Positions 1 to 10,719 of a stretch of 64,000 bases of DNA are shown piece after piece. The notes beneath the pieces were generated by a model that worked only from the letters and a program-made list of their open reading frames with translations, did not search any database and was not told the origin of the DNA. A program made the position numbers and the translations under genes. Within the stretch, counting starts at the first letter, position 1, and each line of letters begins with the position of its first letter. Origin of the DNA: Haematococcus lacustris (lineage: Eukaryota > Chlorophyta > Chlorophyceae > Chlamydomonadales > Haematococcaceae); NCBI GenBank assembly GCA_030144725.1, contig JASKMD010000012.1:2223649-2287648 (forward strand), written 5' to 3'.

Positions 1-150
1 GAGGGACAAGGGGGCTGCAACGCGGCCTAGGCAATTTGAATGCAAGATATATATAAGACATGTCAAGATACAATCTCTTGGACGACTTCACGGCGATCTA
101 TGCTAAGCGATTAGCCTTTGGACTCGTCTTGCCTACTTGCATTACCTGAG

Positions 151-1474
151 ATGAGGGACACGAGCAATCCCATCGTGTACTTCGACATCAGTATAGGCGG
201 CGAACCAGGTACAACGCAATGGCACGTGGTGCTAGCGTTTGTACAGGCATTGCGATGCGGGGTACCGATATGAGAAGTCTCGCGAACATGCACTGCGGAC
301 GCAGCTGGCCGCATTGTCATGGAGCTGTACAAGGACCTGGTTCCAAGGACTGCGGAAAACTTCCGGCAAGTGGACCTCTTCTGCCTGCTGCAGTGACACT
401 GCTCCTGGGAGCCTGGCCCTGGCCCTGGCAAGGACCTGGGATGCCTGACACTGACACTGACACTGACACTGACACTGACACTGACACTGAGACTGGCACT
501 GGCACTGGCACTGGCACTGGCACTGGCACTGATCCTGACACCCTTGTCTTCTGCTGGGCTGCTGTCAGGTGGAATGCTACAGCACGCTCCACCCTCTATC
601 AGTTCCACCACCCTAAACAGCATTGCATGATACAGAAATGCCACGCCTGATGTCCATGCATTGCTTTGGCCTGAACTATGTGTAGCTCACCTGCACAGTT
701 GCACCCCAGAGGCAGTTCTGCAGGCTTGGTATGCTGATCATGAAAGGCGCTCCCACTGAGTCCCTGCTGAGTTGGTGACTGCACTGTAGGCAGCTATGCA
801 CCGGCTCTGCTGGGGTGGGCCAGACCACTGGCGTGCCCCTGCACTACAAGGGCAGCACCTTCCACAGGTGCATCAAGGTGTGTCTGGCTGCCCTGTGGTG
901 CCTATTGCTTGTGGTGGTAGCTGTGTGCGAGTTTTCGACCCAGCCCAGACATCAGCTGACTGCCCCCCATGCCCTCCCTGCATGTCCATGAGGTCCATGG
1001 CTAGATAGCATGCATGCTCCACTCCTTGATCCATGTCGCCGGCTTACATTTTTGAATATCATAGGGAGTCACATGACATGACATGGCATGAGCAGGCACA
1101 TGAGGCCCCAGGGAAACCATGGACCTTGAACAGGCCTTATTATCAGTAAGCGGCAATGCCTGGGCCCCCTGTGACATCCCTGCTGCTGCCTTTGCCGCTG
1201 CAGGACTTCATGATCCAGGTGAGGAGGGCCTGGAGTGAGGGGTGTGGTGCCCTGTCTGGGCGGCAGGGCCACGCAGCCGCACAGCAGCAGCCCCACAGCC
1301 CCCCCTTGTGCACCAGTAGCGCCAGCAGCGGCAGGAGAGTAGCAGCAGGGGGCGCTGTCACACGACAGCAGCGCAAGAATTAGCTCAGGCACCAGAGCAC
1401 AGCCAGTGCGGCATGAGCTATGGGCAACCAGGAGTGGCCATTAAAGTGCAGCATTGGCATTTGCAGTGCAGCAG

Positions 1475-1534
<60 letters not shown>

Positions 1535-4500
1535 CCCTCCATGCTGCCACCCTGTGCGTCGCTGGCTGGCTGCCCGCTTGCCCTTGCATGTGTCTGCCTC
1601 AGGGCGGGGACTTCACCAATCACAACGGGACAGGTGCGCTGCGCTGCTGGTGCGCAGCTGAAGCATAGCTGCGGCCAGCAACCAGCCGTGGCAGCAGCCT
1701 CAGTGTGCAGCAAACATGCCCTAACCAACCAGCCAAGTTTCCCTAACCAACCAAGCTTCCCTAACCAACCAACCAACCTTCCCTAACCGACCAGCCAAGC
1801 TTCCCCAGTCAGCTGTAGCCGTTGAGAGGCACTGCACTCGATCAGCATGGCGTTCATCTGCACATAATTACCCTACTAATAGGTAGGAGCTGCGTTGTCT
1901 GTAATCCGAACTGTGTACCTGAGACAAGCAGCCGGTACCAATACCTAATTTCCTACCCCCACCCCCTTGCGAGGGTCAGGCGATAGATGTTCGCATGAAA
2001 CACATGCTCTGATGTAAGCAACAGCTTAAGCATTGCCAGCATGCGACTGTGCTACAGGCTGCTGGGCTTGGGCCTTGGGTGCTCAGTCTCGCACCTTTTT
2101 GCAGTTCATCAGCGCACAGACAGGAGGGCTCAGGGCCCTGTCAGGGTCAGTGGCTTAGATCCATACAGACTGCGATGATGAAGCAAGCCCAAGGCCCTCC
2201 GAGCACTCCTAGGAGGGGTGTTGCTGGTGGACCGGGTTGGTGGCTAGCTGCACGCCTGCTGTGCTCTGCTGCAGGTGGCGAGTCCATCTATGGCGCTAAG
2301 TTCGAGGACGAGGGTTTTGAGTTGAAGCACGACCGCCCCTTCCTGCTCTCTATGGCCAATGTGAGAGCATGGCTGCAGCTGCCTCGGCATACCCCCTGCC
2401 ACCTGCTCTTCAACCTATTCCTGTTCTGGTCACCTGGTCTGGTCACCTGGTCGGTTTATCAGCTCATTACCTCACACTATCACACTATCACACTATCACA
2501 GATCATGGGAGAGAACAGCTTACATGGGAACGCCGATTTGAAAGCTCACCCGCCCAATGGCCTCCTTCTTGCTTGCCTGCATGCCTGCATGCCTGCATGC
2601 CTGCCTGCCTGTTTAATGCTTTGGCAGGCTGGAAAGAACACAAATGGGTCACAGTTCTTCATCACCACTGTGCCCACTCCCCACCTGGACGGCAAGCATG
2701 GTGCGCAGGGCCAGGCAGGCAGGGTGACCACCTCTTTGGCCGCAGGCCTGTGCTCATGATGTTGCAGGACGGTCAGCAGTAGGGGGAAGGGGGCTAGGGG
2801 GCGGGAGAAGGGAAGGGGCGGATATGTCAGCGTGGTCAGGAAGGCTGAACATGAGCAAAGGACTGCAGGCAGGCTGAGTGGTAAGCCGCTGTAACACTGG
2901 CTACGACCGCTTGGGCCAGGATGAGACAGCAGCCTGTCCAGTAGCTGAAAGGTGACGAACAGACATCCCGCCATGCTTGTCATTGAGCGCATGGCTGATG
3001 GCTGACGCATGGCCGCATGGCACCTGGCGGGTTCAGCAGGTGATGCTGGAGGTCACAATGGTGTAGGATGGTGAGCAATGGTGCAGGGGACAGGGGTTAG
3101 AAAAAGGGAAGGGCCAGATATGGACAATGGAAATGGACAGTTATAATGGTCCGCAGCACCACCCCTCTCCTGGTGCATGGTGTGCAGGAATGAGGGTGCC
3201 CAGACCTGCCTGCTGAGCTTGCATGGTTGTGCAGAGGGCTCTGCCTGCCCAGCTGCAGACCCTGCTGGGGCCGTGCTGCTGCGGTGCTGCCTGCGCAGTG
3301 GTGTTTGGCTCAGTGCTGCAGGGGGTGGGGGTGGTCAAGGCTATTGAGGACTCTGAAACAAATGAAAACGACAAGGTGGGCCGGGCCGGGGCGGGGCGGG
3401 GCGGGGAAGGGAAGGGAAGGGAAGGGAAGGGAAGGAGAGGAACGGGGTTAGGAGCCAAAGGAGTGACCCATGTTACTGCTTCTGCTACTGTCACCCCTCC
3501 CCTCCATGTCAGTGGTTGCAGCCTGCCATGAGTGGTGCTGTGGGTGCGGCCGCAGCCCCTGGCAGCCTGCGTGATTGAGGAGTGTGGGGAGCTGCCTGCC
3601 GGCACTGACCTGGCAGCCCTGCTGGCGGCACAGGTAGGCCGACACGTCCCCCTGCACCGCCGCCTACTCCCTCCCCCGGACCCAGGTGGCACTGAGATTG
3701 AGACACCTAGGCTGCCCTGACCCCCCCACCTTGTAGCCTCTGACCCTGGTTGGGGCCTAACCCTAGTCGGCAGCACCCCAGGACCCTACCCCACCCCTCT
3801 CACACAACCCTTGGCACCTGCTCCTGCCTCCCTCCTGTGGGAGCAAGGTATGCTAGGTTCAGCCCGCCCATCAGGGCTTGAGCTATTTGTGTCTTACGTG
3901 TTCCGTCTGTCATAGGCTCTGCTCAGTGGCTTAGTGCCTTACTGTGTTCACGGTGAAGCTCTGCTGAATAGCGAGGGCGTCTTTTTCCCTCACCTCCCAC
4001 CTCCTCACCCTCTCACCCCCGCCTCGTGCTGCTTTGCTTTCCCCTGTGCGCCCACCATCACAGTGTGTGAAAGTTTGAAACCTGTGAGTGAGATTAGAAA
4101 AGGGCATGCTGTGGCATGCAGGGCACGTACCCGGACTACCCTGAGGATGCCCAGCTGCCGCCTGGCCCTGAAGCCATCCCAGCTCGCCTGGCAGCAGCTG
4201 AAGCCATCCGCCTCGAAGGCAACAGCCTCTTCAAGCAAGGTGCAAGCCGGTCAGGGCAGCTGCTGAGGGCCGAGACCAAGCAGCCTGCCGACCATGCAGC
4301 CTGTGTCGCATGATGCTGTGCCATGCAGCATGGCCATGCCAGCCTTTCATGCTGTGAGCTGCATGGCATGCGCCTGGGTGCTGGCTGCAGGAGATGTGGC
4401 CCGGGCTGCTGGCCTATACTGTAAGGCTCTGCGCTATGCCAGCATTCGCACCTATGGCCAGGACAATCCGCCGCAGATGACGGAGGAGCAGCAGGCGCAG

Positions 4501-5386
4501 GCTGCACAGGTCAGGCCCTGCAGCACCATACCACCATCACATTATCAGCAGCAGCAGCAATAGCAGCAGCAGCAGCACCACCACCACCACCACCACCATC
4601 ATCTGCTGCAGCAGCAGCAGCAGCGCCCAACATCACAGCCAAAATGCAACACGTTGACCAGATTGCATTGCTGCAAGCCTACCGCCACATACAGCAGTGA
4701 TCCAGGCAGATGCCAACCAGCGAAGGCAGCTAGAGCACCGCCCCACTTCCCGGCATCTAAGCCAGAGTAGTCTTCATCTTCTGCACAGCCCCACTCCCAG
4801 TGGCCATTTTGAAGCCAGTGCATGTGATGTTTGTGTGAGAGTGCAAGCCAGCAGGCCAGGGCCAGCAGCTGCAGGTGGGCCTGCTTGCTGGTGCAGGTGG
4901 AGCAGGCATGCGTCCTCAATCGAGCTGCATGCCGCATGAAGCTCGGCCGCCACCAAGCCGCTGCAAGTGACTGCAGCAGCATCTTGGAGCAGCAGCCTGA
5001 TAATGTCAAAGCTTTGTTCAGGAGGGGGCAGTGCCTCGTGGCCCTGAACCAGGTCGAGGAAGGTGTGAAGGACTTGAAACGCGCCCAGCAGCTGGAGCCG
5101 AGCGATAAAGGGATTGCAGGTGAGAAGGGTGTTTGCAGCCGAGTAACATGTGCCAGGTGTAACGCACCATGTGCCCGGTGCCATGCGCAATGAGCCGGGG
5201 TCGGGTTGAGTGTCAGAATGGGGGCGACGTGCAGGTTGAGGGTCTTGTGCTTGCTTGCAGCAAGGGTTGGCGATACCACCTGTGATGTACATTTTGTGCT
5301 GTGCAGCTGCACTGGCTGCGGCGAACAAGATCATCGCAGCAGAGGTCAAGAAGCAGCAAGCTACGTATGCCCGCATGTTCAAGTGA
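151..5386 (+). CDS. CYP40: Cyclophilin-40 type peptidyl-prolyl cis-trans isomerase with TPR domain
   Basis: Thirteen exons join in phase: 151-208, 305-369, 794-877, 1204-1218, 1603-1633, 2275-2360, 2628-2700, 3299-3375, 3556-3633, 4122-4239, 4391-4509, 4897-5119 and 5307-5386. They give 368 residues, the usual CYP40 length. The cyclophilin domain (about 8-175) has the active-site blocks FHR (R66), FMIQGGDF and NGSQFFITT. The position equivalent to the cyclosporin-contacting Trp of cyclophilin A is His132 (PHLDGKH), as in CYP40s. A linker leads to TPR helices (about 208-345) and a Lys/Gln-rich end. CYP40s (SQUINT in plants) are known HSP90 co-chaperones that also isomerise prolyl bonds; the role here is inferred from that. 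The ATG at 151 is the only in-frame start before the conserved VYFDI block. Several introns hold microsatellites, and intron 5 holds a transposon fragment. Confidence 0.96.
449..532 (+). repeat. Hexamer microsatellite (CTGACA)n followed by (CTGGCA)n
   Basis: About 40 bases of CTGACA units pass directly into about 45 bases of CTGGCA units. The array lies in intron 2 of the cyclophilin-40 gene and creates spurious open frames on both strands. Confidence 0.9.
1474..1532 (+). repeat. Tetranucleotide microsatellite (CAGG)n in CYP40 intron 4
   Basis: About fourteen CAGG/GGCA units. The intron runs 1219-1602, between the 15-base exon 4 and exon 5. Confidence 0.9.
1690..1805 (+). repeat. Degenerate CCCTAACCAACCAAG minisatellite in CYP40 intron 5
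   Basis: Four to five imperfect copies of a unit built from CTAACCAACC and AAGCTTCC. They lie just downstream of exon 5. Confidence 0.7.
1884..2093 (-). mobile_element. Solo 3' end of Fanzor-like subfamily B element, in CYP40 intron 5
   Basis: These bases match the 3' region of the subfamily B copy at 53609-53830. The match runs from TAGGAGCTGCGTT through a GGGGGTGGGGG block (read on the minus strand) to the last codons of the open frame near 2050-2093. Only the last few residues of the protein remain. The hairpin GCATG-loop-CATGC at 1993-2007 is kept. The fragment is antisense to the host gene. Confidence 0.7.
4555..4622 (+). repeat. CAG/CAC trinucleotide repeats in CYP40 intron 11
   Basis: Runs of CAG, then CAC, then CAG again, in the intron between exons 11 and 12 (4510-4896). 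Confidence 0.85.
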
Positions 5387-5449
5387 ACCCGCATTACAAC
5401 CCCCTTGTCCCTCGCTAAGGCCACTAAGGCCACCAAGGCCCTTGAGCCG

Positions 5450-6345
5450 GACCACCAGGGCCCACTAGTGGCTACTAGCGGGCATACTAGGGACCACTAG
5501 TGGGCAATAGTAGCCCGACACAAGTGGTGTTATTGGGTTGTGTGGAGTATACCATGGACATGGTGCATGAGTGCCTACCACCTACATCGTTGCTGACCCC
5601 TGATGGCTATTGTGTAGAGTTGGCATGACAAAACATGCGCTAATGTAAGCTGATGACAGCTCAACAAAGGGGGGCATACATCATTGTGCCACAGCAGGCT
5701 GCTGCTGCTGCTGCTCCGGGGCCTTGGGAGGCTTATCTCGCAGCCGCTTGTAGCCCAGGCCAGGGTACTCCTTGCCTTTGGCTGGCAGAGCTCCCTGGTC
5801 TTCCCAGTAGCACAGCACCAGTGGCCGCCACCTGCTCTCCCCAATGCGCTGCATGTTCAGCGCTGCATTGCAGTCCCTGTCCAGCCACCTGCCTGGCTGT
5901 GGTGCTGGTTTGGCTTTTGCAGCCTTGCCCTTGCCTTTGCCTGTGGTTTGGCGGGCTCAGCTGCCTGCTCAACCTTGGTGCGCTTGCTGCGCTTGGCTGG
6001 CGGGGGAGTGCTGGGCCCTGGCTCAAAGACTGCTGCCGGTGTTGCTGCCAGGCTGCTGCGCGGTGCCTGTGGGGGCTTGCGGAGGGCCACTACTGGGCAC
6101 CACATCAGGCCCCGCACTGGCTGGTCACGCTGCTGGCTCCATGCTGGACGCACCAGGCGCTGTTCCACCTGCCCTGCTGGTGGCTTCCAGCCTGCAGGCC
6201 TTGTGGCACCGAGTTTGTTCAGCTCCTCCTCACACGGCTGCTTGCCATTCACTGCTGAGCTGACCCGGGTGGTGCGGTGTCCACAAGCACCACCCTGCCC
6301 CGCCGCTGGCCTACGCCCCTGGGCCTGCACACCACCTTGCACCAA
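5450..6345 (-). pseudogene. Fanzor/TnpB-like subfamily B remnant, C-terminal half
   Basis: On the minus strand an open frame from 6345 carries R-T-T-R-V-S-S, then RGLMWCP, then a long Pro/Lys linker with PPAKRSKRTK. At about 5895 the frame shifts. In the new frame WLDRDCNAALNM, then LVLCYW, then GKEYPGLGYKRLRD lead to a stop at 5681-5683. DRD-x2-AALN is the RuvC-III type motif of TnpB/Fanzor proteins. The RuvC-I half is absent. Downstream of the stop (5530-5680) lies a tail shared with the copy at 60.0 kb, including a GCATG/CATGC hairpin at 5623-5638. The outer end, near 5460-5520, has repeated GGACCACTAG words. The assignment to Fanzor-like nucleases rests on motifs only. Confidence 0.65.
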
Positions 6346-6559
6346 GCACGCAGCACCGCATCAGCACCCCACCCACCCCCAGTGCCAATGCCAGCTGCGC
6401 CAAAGCAGCAGGCTACATATGCCCGCATTATACCAGGCTGGCTGCTTAACAGTATGAATTAGCCAGAATCAAGGGCAGATACAGCTAGAGTTGCGGCGCT
6501 TGCACTACAGGCAGCATGCAGTGCATGCTGGAATTCCTAGATCTGTGTTCCTTGTCCTG

Positions 6560-6893
6560 TGCATGCCATGCAGATGTGGAGGGTTGTCAAGGCCAATTGT
6601 AGTGTCACATTGCAATCAGCATCGGTGCAGCTGATGGAGCTGGGGTATGTGCACTTCCCATTGATGATGCAGTTAGCCCAGGTCATATGCTCCTCGCACC
6701 ATTGCAAACTGCAGTGGTTGAGAGAGGCTTTAGCATCCACCATATCATCAAGCACCGGTTCACAAACCGGTTGAAGCTGGCCACTGTTGACTCTCTCATG
6801 CGCATCAGGCTCATTGGGCCCAACAAGCACAGCTACCAAAAGGAAGAGGCTTTGATTGCACATGGTCACCCCCGCCACTGGCTGCACCCCTGA
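6560..6893 (+). pseudogene. hAT-family transposase C-terminal dimerisation domain remnant
   Basis: In one frame LMELGYVHFPLMMQLAQVIC is readable. After a one-base shift near 6690 the text continues VERGFSIHHIIKHRFTNRL, then DSLMRIRLIGPN, and stops at 6891-6893. The pattern E-R-G-F-S, then N/R-R-L, then L-M-R-I matches the hAT C-terminal dimerisation region. The rest of the transposase is missing. The last 33 bases, coding GHPRHWLHP, recur in inverted orientation near 9724-9757. Confidence 0.6.
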
Positions 6894-6899
6894 TAACTA

Positions 6900-7440
6900 T
6901 CCGACTGATCTTTAAGAGTTTTTCAGCGATTCTTGCGCAGGGCGGTGCAGCTCACCAGCGCGAGGCTAGCGGGCTGCTCGGGCTGATGTGCACCTGTGCC
7001 GGGGCGGGCGGGGGTGTTGAGAATTCTGGTCGCGTTGTGCCGGAATTGGCCTGCTTAGTGGGGCTGTGATCGGCGAATAGCTATCTCGCTCAGCGGCTCA
7101 GCTTTTCAAAATTTTGAATTTCTTGTCGGGCGCAGGACCCCCCCGACATGTGTTCTAGTGCTAGTGCTAGTGCTGATAATTTGCTCGATAGTGCTAGTAT
7201 AGCTTGTGCGCTGTCCCTGCGTGCGACTCGTGTCACGTAAGACCATGTGGAATTTGCATGAAAAGGGCACTTTTCCGGCCGTTCTCACTGTCCAACCAGG
7301 GCGGCAGGATGTGAACTGCCAGTTCTGTGCGGCTCCTTGTGTGGGCTTCTATCATGTAATCAGGACATAAACGCGTTGTGTTCATGTTTGGGCCGTTTGT
7401 GATGCTCCTAAGTAGACCCCCATGCACCTTACATAACCAG
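6900..7440. other. Intergenic sequence without a recognisable gene
   Basis: I see no convincing exon. A short CTAGTG tandem repeat sits at about 7152-7176. The stretch lies between the hAT remnant and a minus-strand hypothetical frame and is probably transposon-derived. Confidence 0.4.
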
Positions 7441-7445
7441 CCAAA

Positions 7446-7898
7446 TCAGCCATATAAACGGTTCACCTCATATTCAAACTCCAGCTGCTCACTCCTTAGG
7501 TCCCTCACCACCAAACGACGCAGTTTCCGACGTTCCTTTGGCCTATCCAAACCCATGTGTTGGCAATATCGTGCACAGTGTGTGTTGGTCAGTTTGCCAA
7601 AGCACACCTCATCGTGCAACAAATCGGGATAGAACCACATCAACAATGCATAACACTCTTCGTCATCATACACCTCCTTCACAGTGTCTTGAAACATGGG
7701 CATGGGCTCAAGTGGGGTAGTGGTGTCAGGCTTCATGCATGGCAGTCCACGTTGCCGGTGGCTGGCACTGGTGTCTTGTGCATGGCATGGTACAGCAAAA
7801 TGCTTGTTAGCCCAATCTGTCAGCACAGCAGCCCCACACACTTTCCCCACCAGTTCAGGATGGACTAACATCTGCTCCCTCCACTCCCTCTTAGCCAC
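7446..7898 (-). CDS. Hypothetical protein fragment, possibly transposon-linked
   Basis: A 150-residue minus-strand frame with ordinary amino-acid composition, unlike the low-complexity shadow frames nearby. Readable parts include VLTDWANKHFAVPCH, then YDDEECYALLMWFYPDLLHD, then RPKERRKLRRLVVRDLR. I do not recognise the family. It may be an exon of the same minus-strand unit as 8772-9506, with the GGTGT microsatellite in the intron between them. No splice join is proved. Confidence 0.35.
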   Translation of the reverse strand: MAKREWREQMLVHPELVGKVCGAAVLTDWANKHFAVPCHAQDTSASHRQRGLPCMKPDTTTPLEPMPMFQDTVKEVYDDEECYALLMWFYPDLLHDEVCFGKLTNTHCARYCQHMGLDRPKERRKLRRLVVRDLRSEQLEFEYEVNRLYG

Positions 7899-8207
7899 CC
7901 CACCCTCAGAGTCATGCGTATCTGGCTAGATTACCTATTGGCTAGATGCCCAAACCTATTGGCTAGATGCCTGGCAACCTATTGGCTAGATGCCAATGCA
8001 ACCTAATGGCCTTGGCCCCCTTGCACTGTGATGCACAACCATCTGACCACAAACACAGCTGCCTCATGTCCATCTTGCCCACCCACCCCTCTCCAGTCGT
8101 CCCTCCCCTGGTATGCTCACTCCATCGGTGTTGCTGGCCTCACCCTGGATGCCATCCAACCTGCACAGCAACCTGCACAGCATCCCACCTCACAGGTTTG
8201 TGATAGG

Positions 8208-8354
8208 TGTGGTGTGGTGTGGTGTGGTGTGGTGTGGTGTGGTGTGGTGTGGTGTGGTGTGGTGTGGTGTGGTGTGGTGTGGTGTGGTGTGGTGTGGTGT
8301 GGTGTGGTGTGGTGTGGTGTGGTGTGGTGTGGTGTGGTGTGGTGTGGTGTGGTG
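8208..8354 (+). repeat. Pentamer microsatellite (GGTGT)n, about 29 units
   Basis: A nearly perfect array. It generates false Cys/Val/Trp-rich and Thr/Pro/His-rich frames on the two strands. Confidence 0.97.
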
Positions 8355-8771
8355 TATGAAAGGTGTGGCTCGTCCTTGCCTGGCACGGCATGCATGCAGC
8401 TGCGTACCTTGGCATGGGCAGCTGGGGTGGATGTCTAGCTATGGCGTGGTGAGCAAGCAAGATGGTAGTAGTAGTAGTTGGGGCAACACTCACTGTGGCA
8501 TGGTTGGGATGGCAGACATGCCCATGCCCATGCCGCCTCGTGCGGCTGCTTCTGCCACCTGCTGCTGCCTCAGGTAGCAGGTCTGCCTGCTGCTGCTGCA
8601 GCTGGTGTTGCTGTGCAGCCAGCTGCTGCTGCACCTGGCGTTGCAAGTTCAGCCCCACTTTGTGCCTCGAGCTGTTCCCTGCATGCTTCCCTGCGTTTTT
8701 GGCCAAGCTGCTCCGGCTGCAACTGCACCTGGTAGTGTTGCTGAGCCACCTGCTGCTCCTTACGTTGAAGT

Positions 8772-9506
8772 TCATCCGTGCTGCAGGTCCTGCAGCTGTT
8801 GCTGTAGATGTTGCAAGCGGCGGGTGTCAGTAGCTTGCTGCTCCCTCTGCTGCAGTTCAGGCTGCAGCTGGTGCAACTGAGCCTCATAAGCACGAGCATC
8901 AGCCTGTGCCTGGGCCTCAGCCTCATAAGCACCAGCATCAGCCTCATAAGCACCAGCCTCATCAGCACCAGCCTCATCAGCCTCATAAGCACCAGCATCA
9001 GCCTGTGCCTGGGTCTCAGCCTCAGCAGCACCAGCCTGGGCCTTGGCTTCAGCCTCAGCAGCCCTGCGCTGTGCCACAACCTCCCTCGCTTTTTGCGCAC
9101 CGGCACATCTAGCCATCACCCCCCTTTTCTTGGTAACCATGGCGTTTACAGGCCTGCACAACGGCAAACACTTCTCACAGCTCAGTGTCTGCATGTTTTT
9201 CACTAATTCTTGCCGTTCGTGGTTGCTCAGAAGCCACAAGCACCAGTAATCAGGAACTCTTGTGCAACCTAAAAATGGCTGCAACATGTGGACTGAACCT
9301 GTTTTCAGCAACAATCCACAATCGCGGTCACGCTCCCAACCCGCAATGCCATCGACCTGCAGAGGCGCCGTTTGATGACAAAAGGTGACACTTTGGAGCG
9401 GGGGGCAAGGAAGCAGGCCGGGAAGCAGCAGGTGAGCTTGGGAGAGGGTCTCGATTCGTGCTAGGACGTTGCAGCACTGATGCGTGCTAACCTGAAAAGT
9501 TGGCAT
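8772..9506 (-). CDS. Hypothetical Ala/Glu/Gln-rich coiled-coil protein
   Basis: A minus-strand frame of 244 residues. The first half is mixed sequence with a Cys pair (CEKCLPLC). The second half, after KKRGVMARCAGAQKAREVV, is a continuous Ala/Glu/Gln helix with repeated AGAYEADAGAYEAEA-type units, then Gln-rich heptads, as expected for a coiled coil. The repeat units are visible in the DNA as CATAAGCACCAGCATCAGCC copies (8885-9010). No family is recognised. It may be part of a degraded mobile element together with the frames at 7446-7898 and 9527-9760. Confidence 0.45.
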   Translation of the reverse strand: MPTFQVSTHQCCNVLARIETLSQAHLLLPGLLPCPPLQSVTFCHQTAPLQVDGIAGWERDRDCGLLLKTGSVHMLQPFLGCTRVPDYWCLWLLSNHERQELVKNMQTLSCEKCLPLCRPVNAMVTKKRGVMARCAGAQKAREVVAQRRAAEAEAKAQAGAAEAETQAQADAGAYEADEAGADEAGAYEADAGAYEAEAQAQADARAYEAQLHQLQPELQQREQQATDTRRLQHLQQQLQDLQHG

Positions 9507-9526
9507 GTCCAGTCAGGATGCGCCAT

Positions 9527-9760
9527 TCACGCCGCTCTGGGTCCAGGCTGCCTAATGCCGTCGCTAAATGTGTCTGCGACGCTCCAGAACACGTCGCGTG
9601 TTGAGGCCAGCCACCCGGCAAAACGCTGGGGCTGTCTGCACTCTATTCGGGCCATCAGCAACTCATCGCACAAATCGGCGGCCTCATCCGTGCAGAAATG
9701 AGTTAGAAAGTTATCTCTTGAGCCATGGGGGTGCAGCCAATGGCGGGGGTGACCACATGC
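9527..9760 (-). other. Possible exon of a transposon-associated protein
   Basis: The minus-strand frame downstream of GHPRHWLHP reads with normal composition: FLTHFCTDEAADLCDELL, then GWLASTRDVFWSVADTFSDG. The upstream part of the same frame (to 10153) looks like a shadow. The GHPRHWLHP-coding stretch is shared with the hAT remnant at 6.87 kb. Confidence 0.3.
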
Positions 9761-9770
9761 AGCGAGTGCT

Positions 9771-9956
9771 ATGGATGAGATCTTGAAGTTGAAGGCAGCG
9801 GGGAAGCCCGAGGGCATCCTAGCAGCTCTATCTGAAGCGGCACTACCACTCAAAGTTGAGCAGCCTAATGTGCCACTAGACCTAAAAGGGGATATGGAGG
9901 AGGTAGAATCTCTACGGGGGGAAGAGAGCGAGCAAGAAGAGTGCGAGCATGAGTGA
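9771..9956 (+). CDS. Small acidic hypothetical open reading frame
   Basis: A 61-codon frame beginning MDEILKLKAAGKPEGILAAL and ending in a Glu-rich tail. It has normal helix-forming composition but overlaps a longer minus-strand frame, so only one of the two is likely to be real. Confidence 0.25.
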   Translation: MDEILKLKAAGKPEGILAALSEAALPLKVEQPNVPLDLKGDMEEVESLRGEESEQEECEHE

Positions 9957-10097
9957 TGAAGTGGAAGAGGCCTTGTTTGGCACTGAGGCAGGTGGTGTCC
10001 CAGAGGATACCATTGAAGCCTCCTTGTTAGCTGCTGTAAGGTAGCATGCCTCTTCCAAGCCGGCCGCAGGCCGGCTAATATTTTTTGGGATATGAAC

Positions 10098-10716
10098 AAT
10101 GCATAGGGGGGGGCTGGCGGTGAGGCACCTCCACGCGGTGGCCCTGGTAACAATCCGTGTTGACTTCGGTCGCACGGATTGGCTAAGCTACCTCACCACC
10201 GCACCCAGCGGTATATAAATCGGGATGCAACGGGACAGCCTTCCCAGGCTTGAACGGGCACCGCTTTGTCCAGCGGAATACAAATGAGGTCCGGGTGCCG
10301 CACACGACCGCTGCGGGTCATCGAGCTGTTGTGGAGTTGCTGGCGTCGTCAAGGAGGGAGTAGAGCTACCTCAACGCAGGACGTTCGCTGACAGCTGAAG
10401 TTTGGACTTATGGAGCCTAAACTTAAGCTTTTAGTGCGACATCCAGCGGACAAGGCTGGAACTGCTCTCGTCAACGAGGAGAAGAGATAGGTCCAGCTGC
10501 CGAGTGCACTGGTCATTGCTCCTCTCATACCTCTTTGTTTGCCTTGGGTGCTAGCTGTGGTCTGTGGCTACAGCTAGGGCAGCTTGGTGGGGACATGTCC
10601 AGCCTGTGTCCAATGTTTGGAGGTGGGAGCAGGCCGCGCCACAGGCGGAAGCTCCTCCCTTAATGCACGCCGGTTTGTACCGGAGTAGTTTTCTTTCTTT
10701 CTTTCAATGCATAGGG
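10098..10716 (+). mobile_element. Retroposed 0.6-kb element with 12-bp target duplication and TTTC tail
   Basis: The 12-mer CAATGCATAGGG occurs at 10098-10109 and again at 10705-10716. The 595 bases between end in GTAGTTTTCTTTCTTTCTTT, directly against the second copy. A direct duplication of this length plus a simple-sequence 3' tail is the mark of target-primed reverse transcription (LINE/SINE-type insertion). The insert has a TATATAAAT box at about 10211 and no open frame of note. No tRNA-like B box was found, so I cannot say whether it is a SINE, a truncated LINE or a retrocopied transcript. Confidence 0.6.
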
Positions 10717-10719
10717 TCC

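Noticed and set aside
5653..6457. Plus-strand Ala/Leu/Cys-rich membrane-like frames
   Set aside because: They are antisense to the Fanzor-like subfamily B remnant, whose minus-strand text has recognisable motifs.
8140..8775. Thr/Pro/His repeat protein on the minus strand
   Set aside because: It is a shadow of the GGTGT microsatellite.
10110..10704. Solo LTR because of the TATATAA box
   Set aside because: The 12-bp duplication and TTTC tail fit target-primed insertion better than the 4-6 bp duplication of LTR elements.
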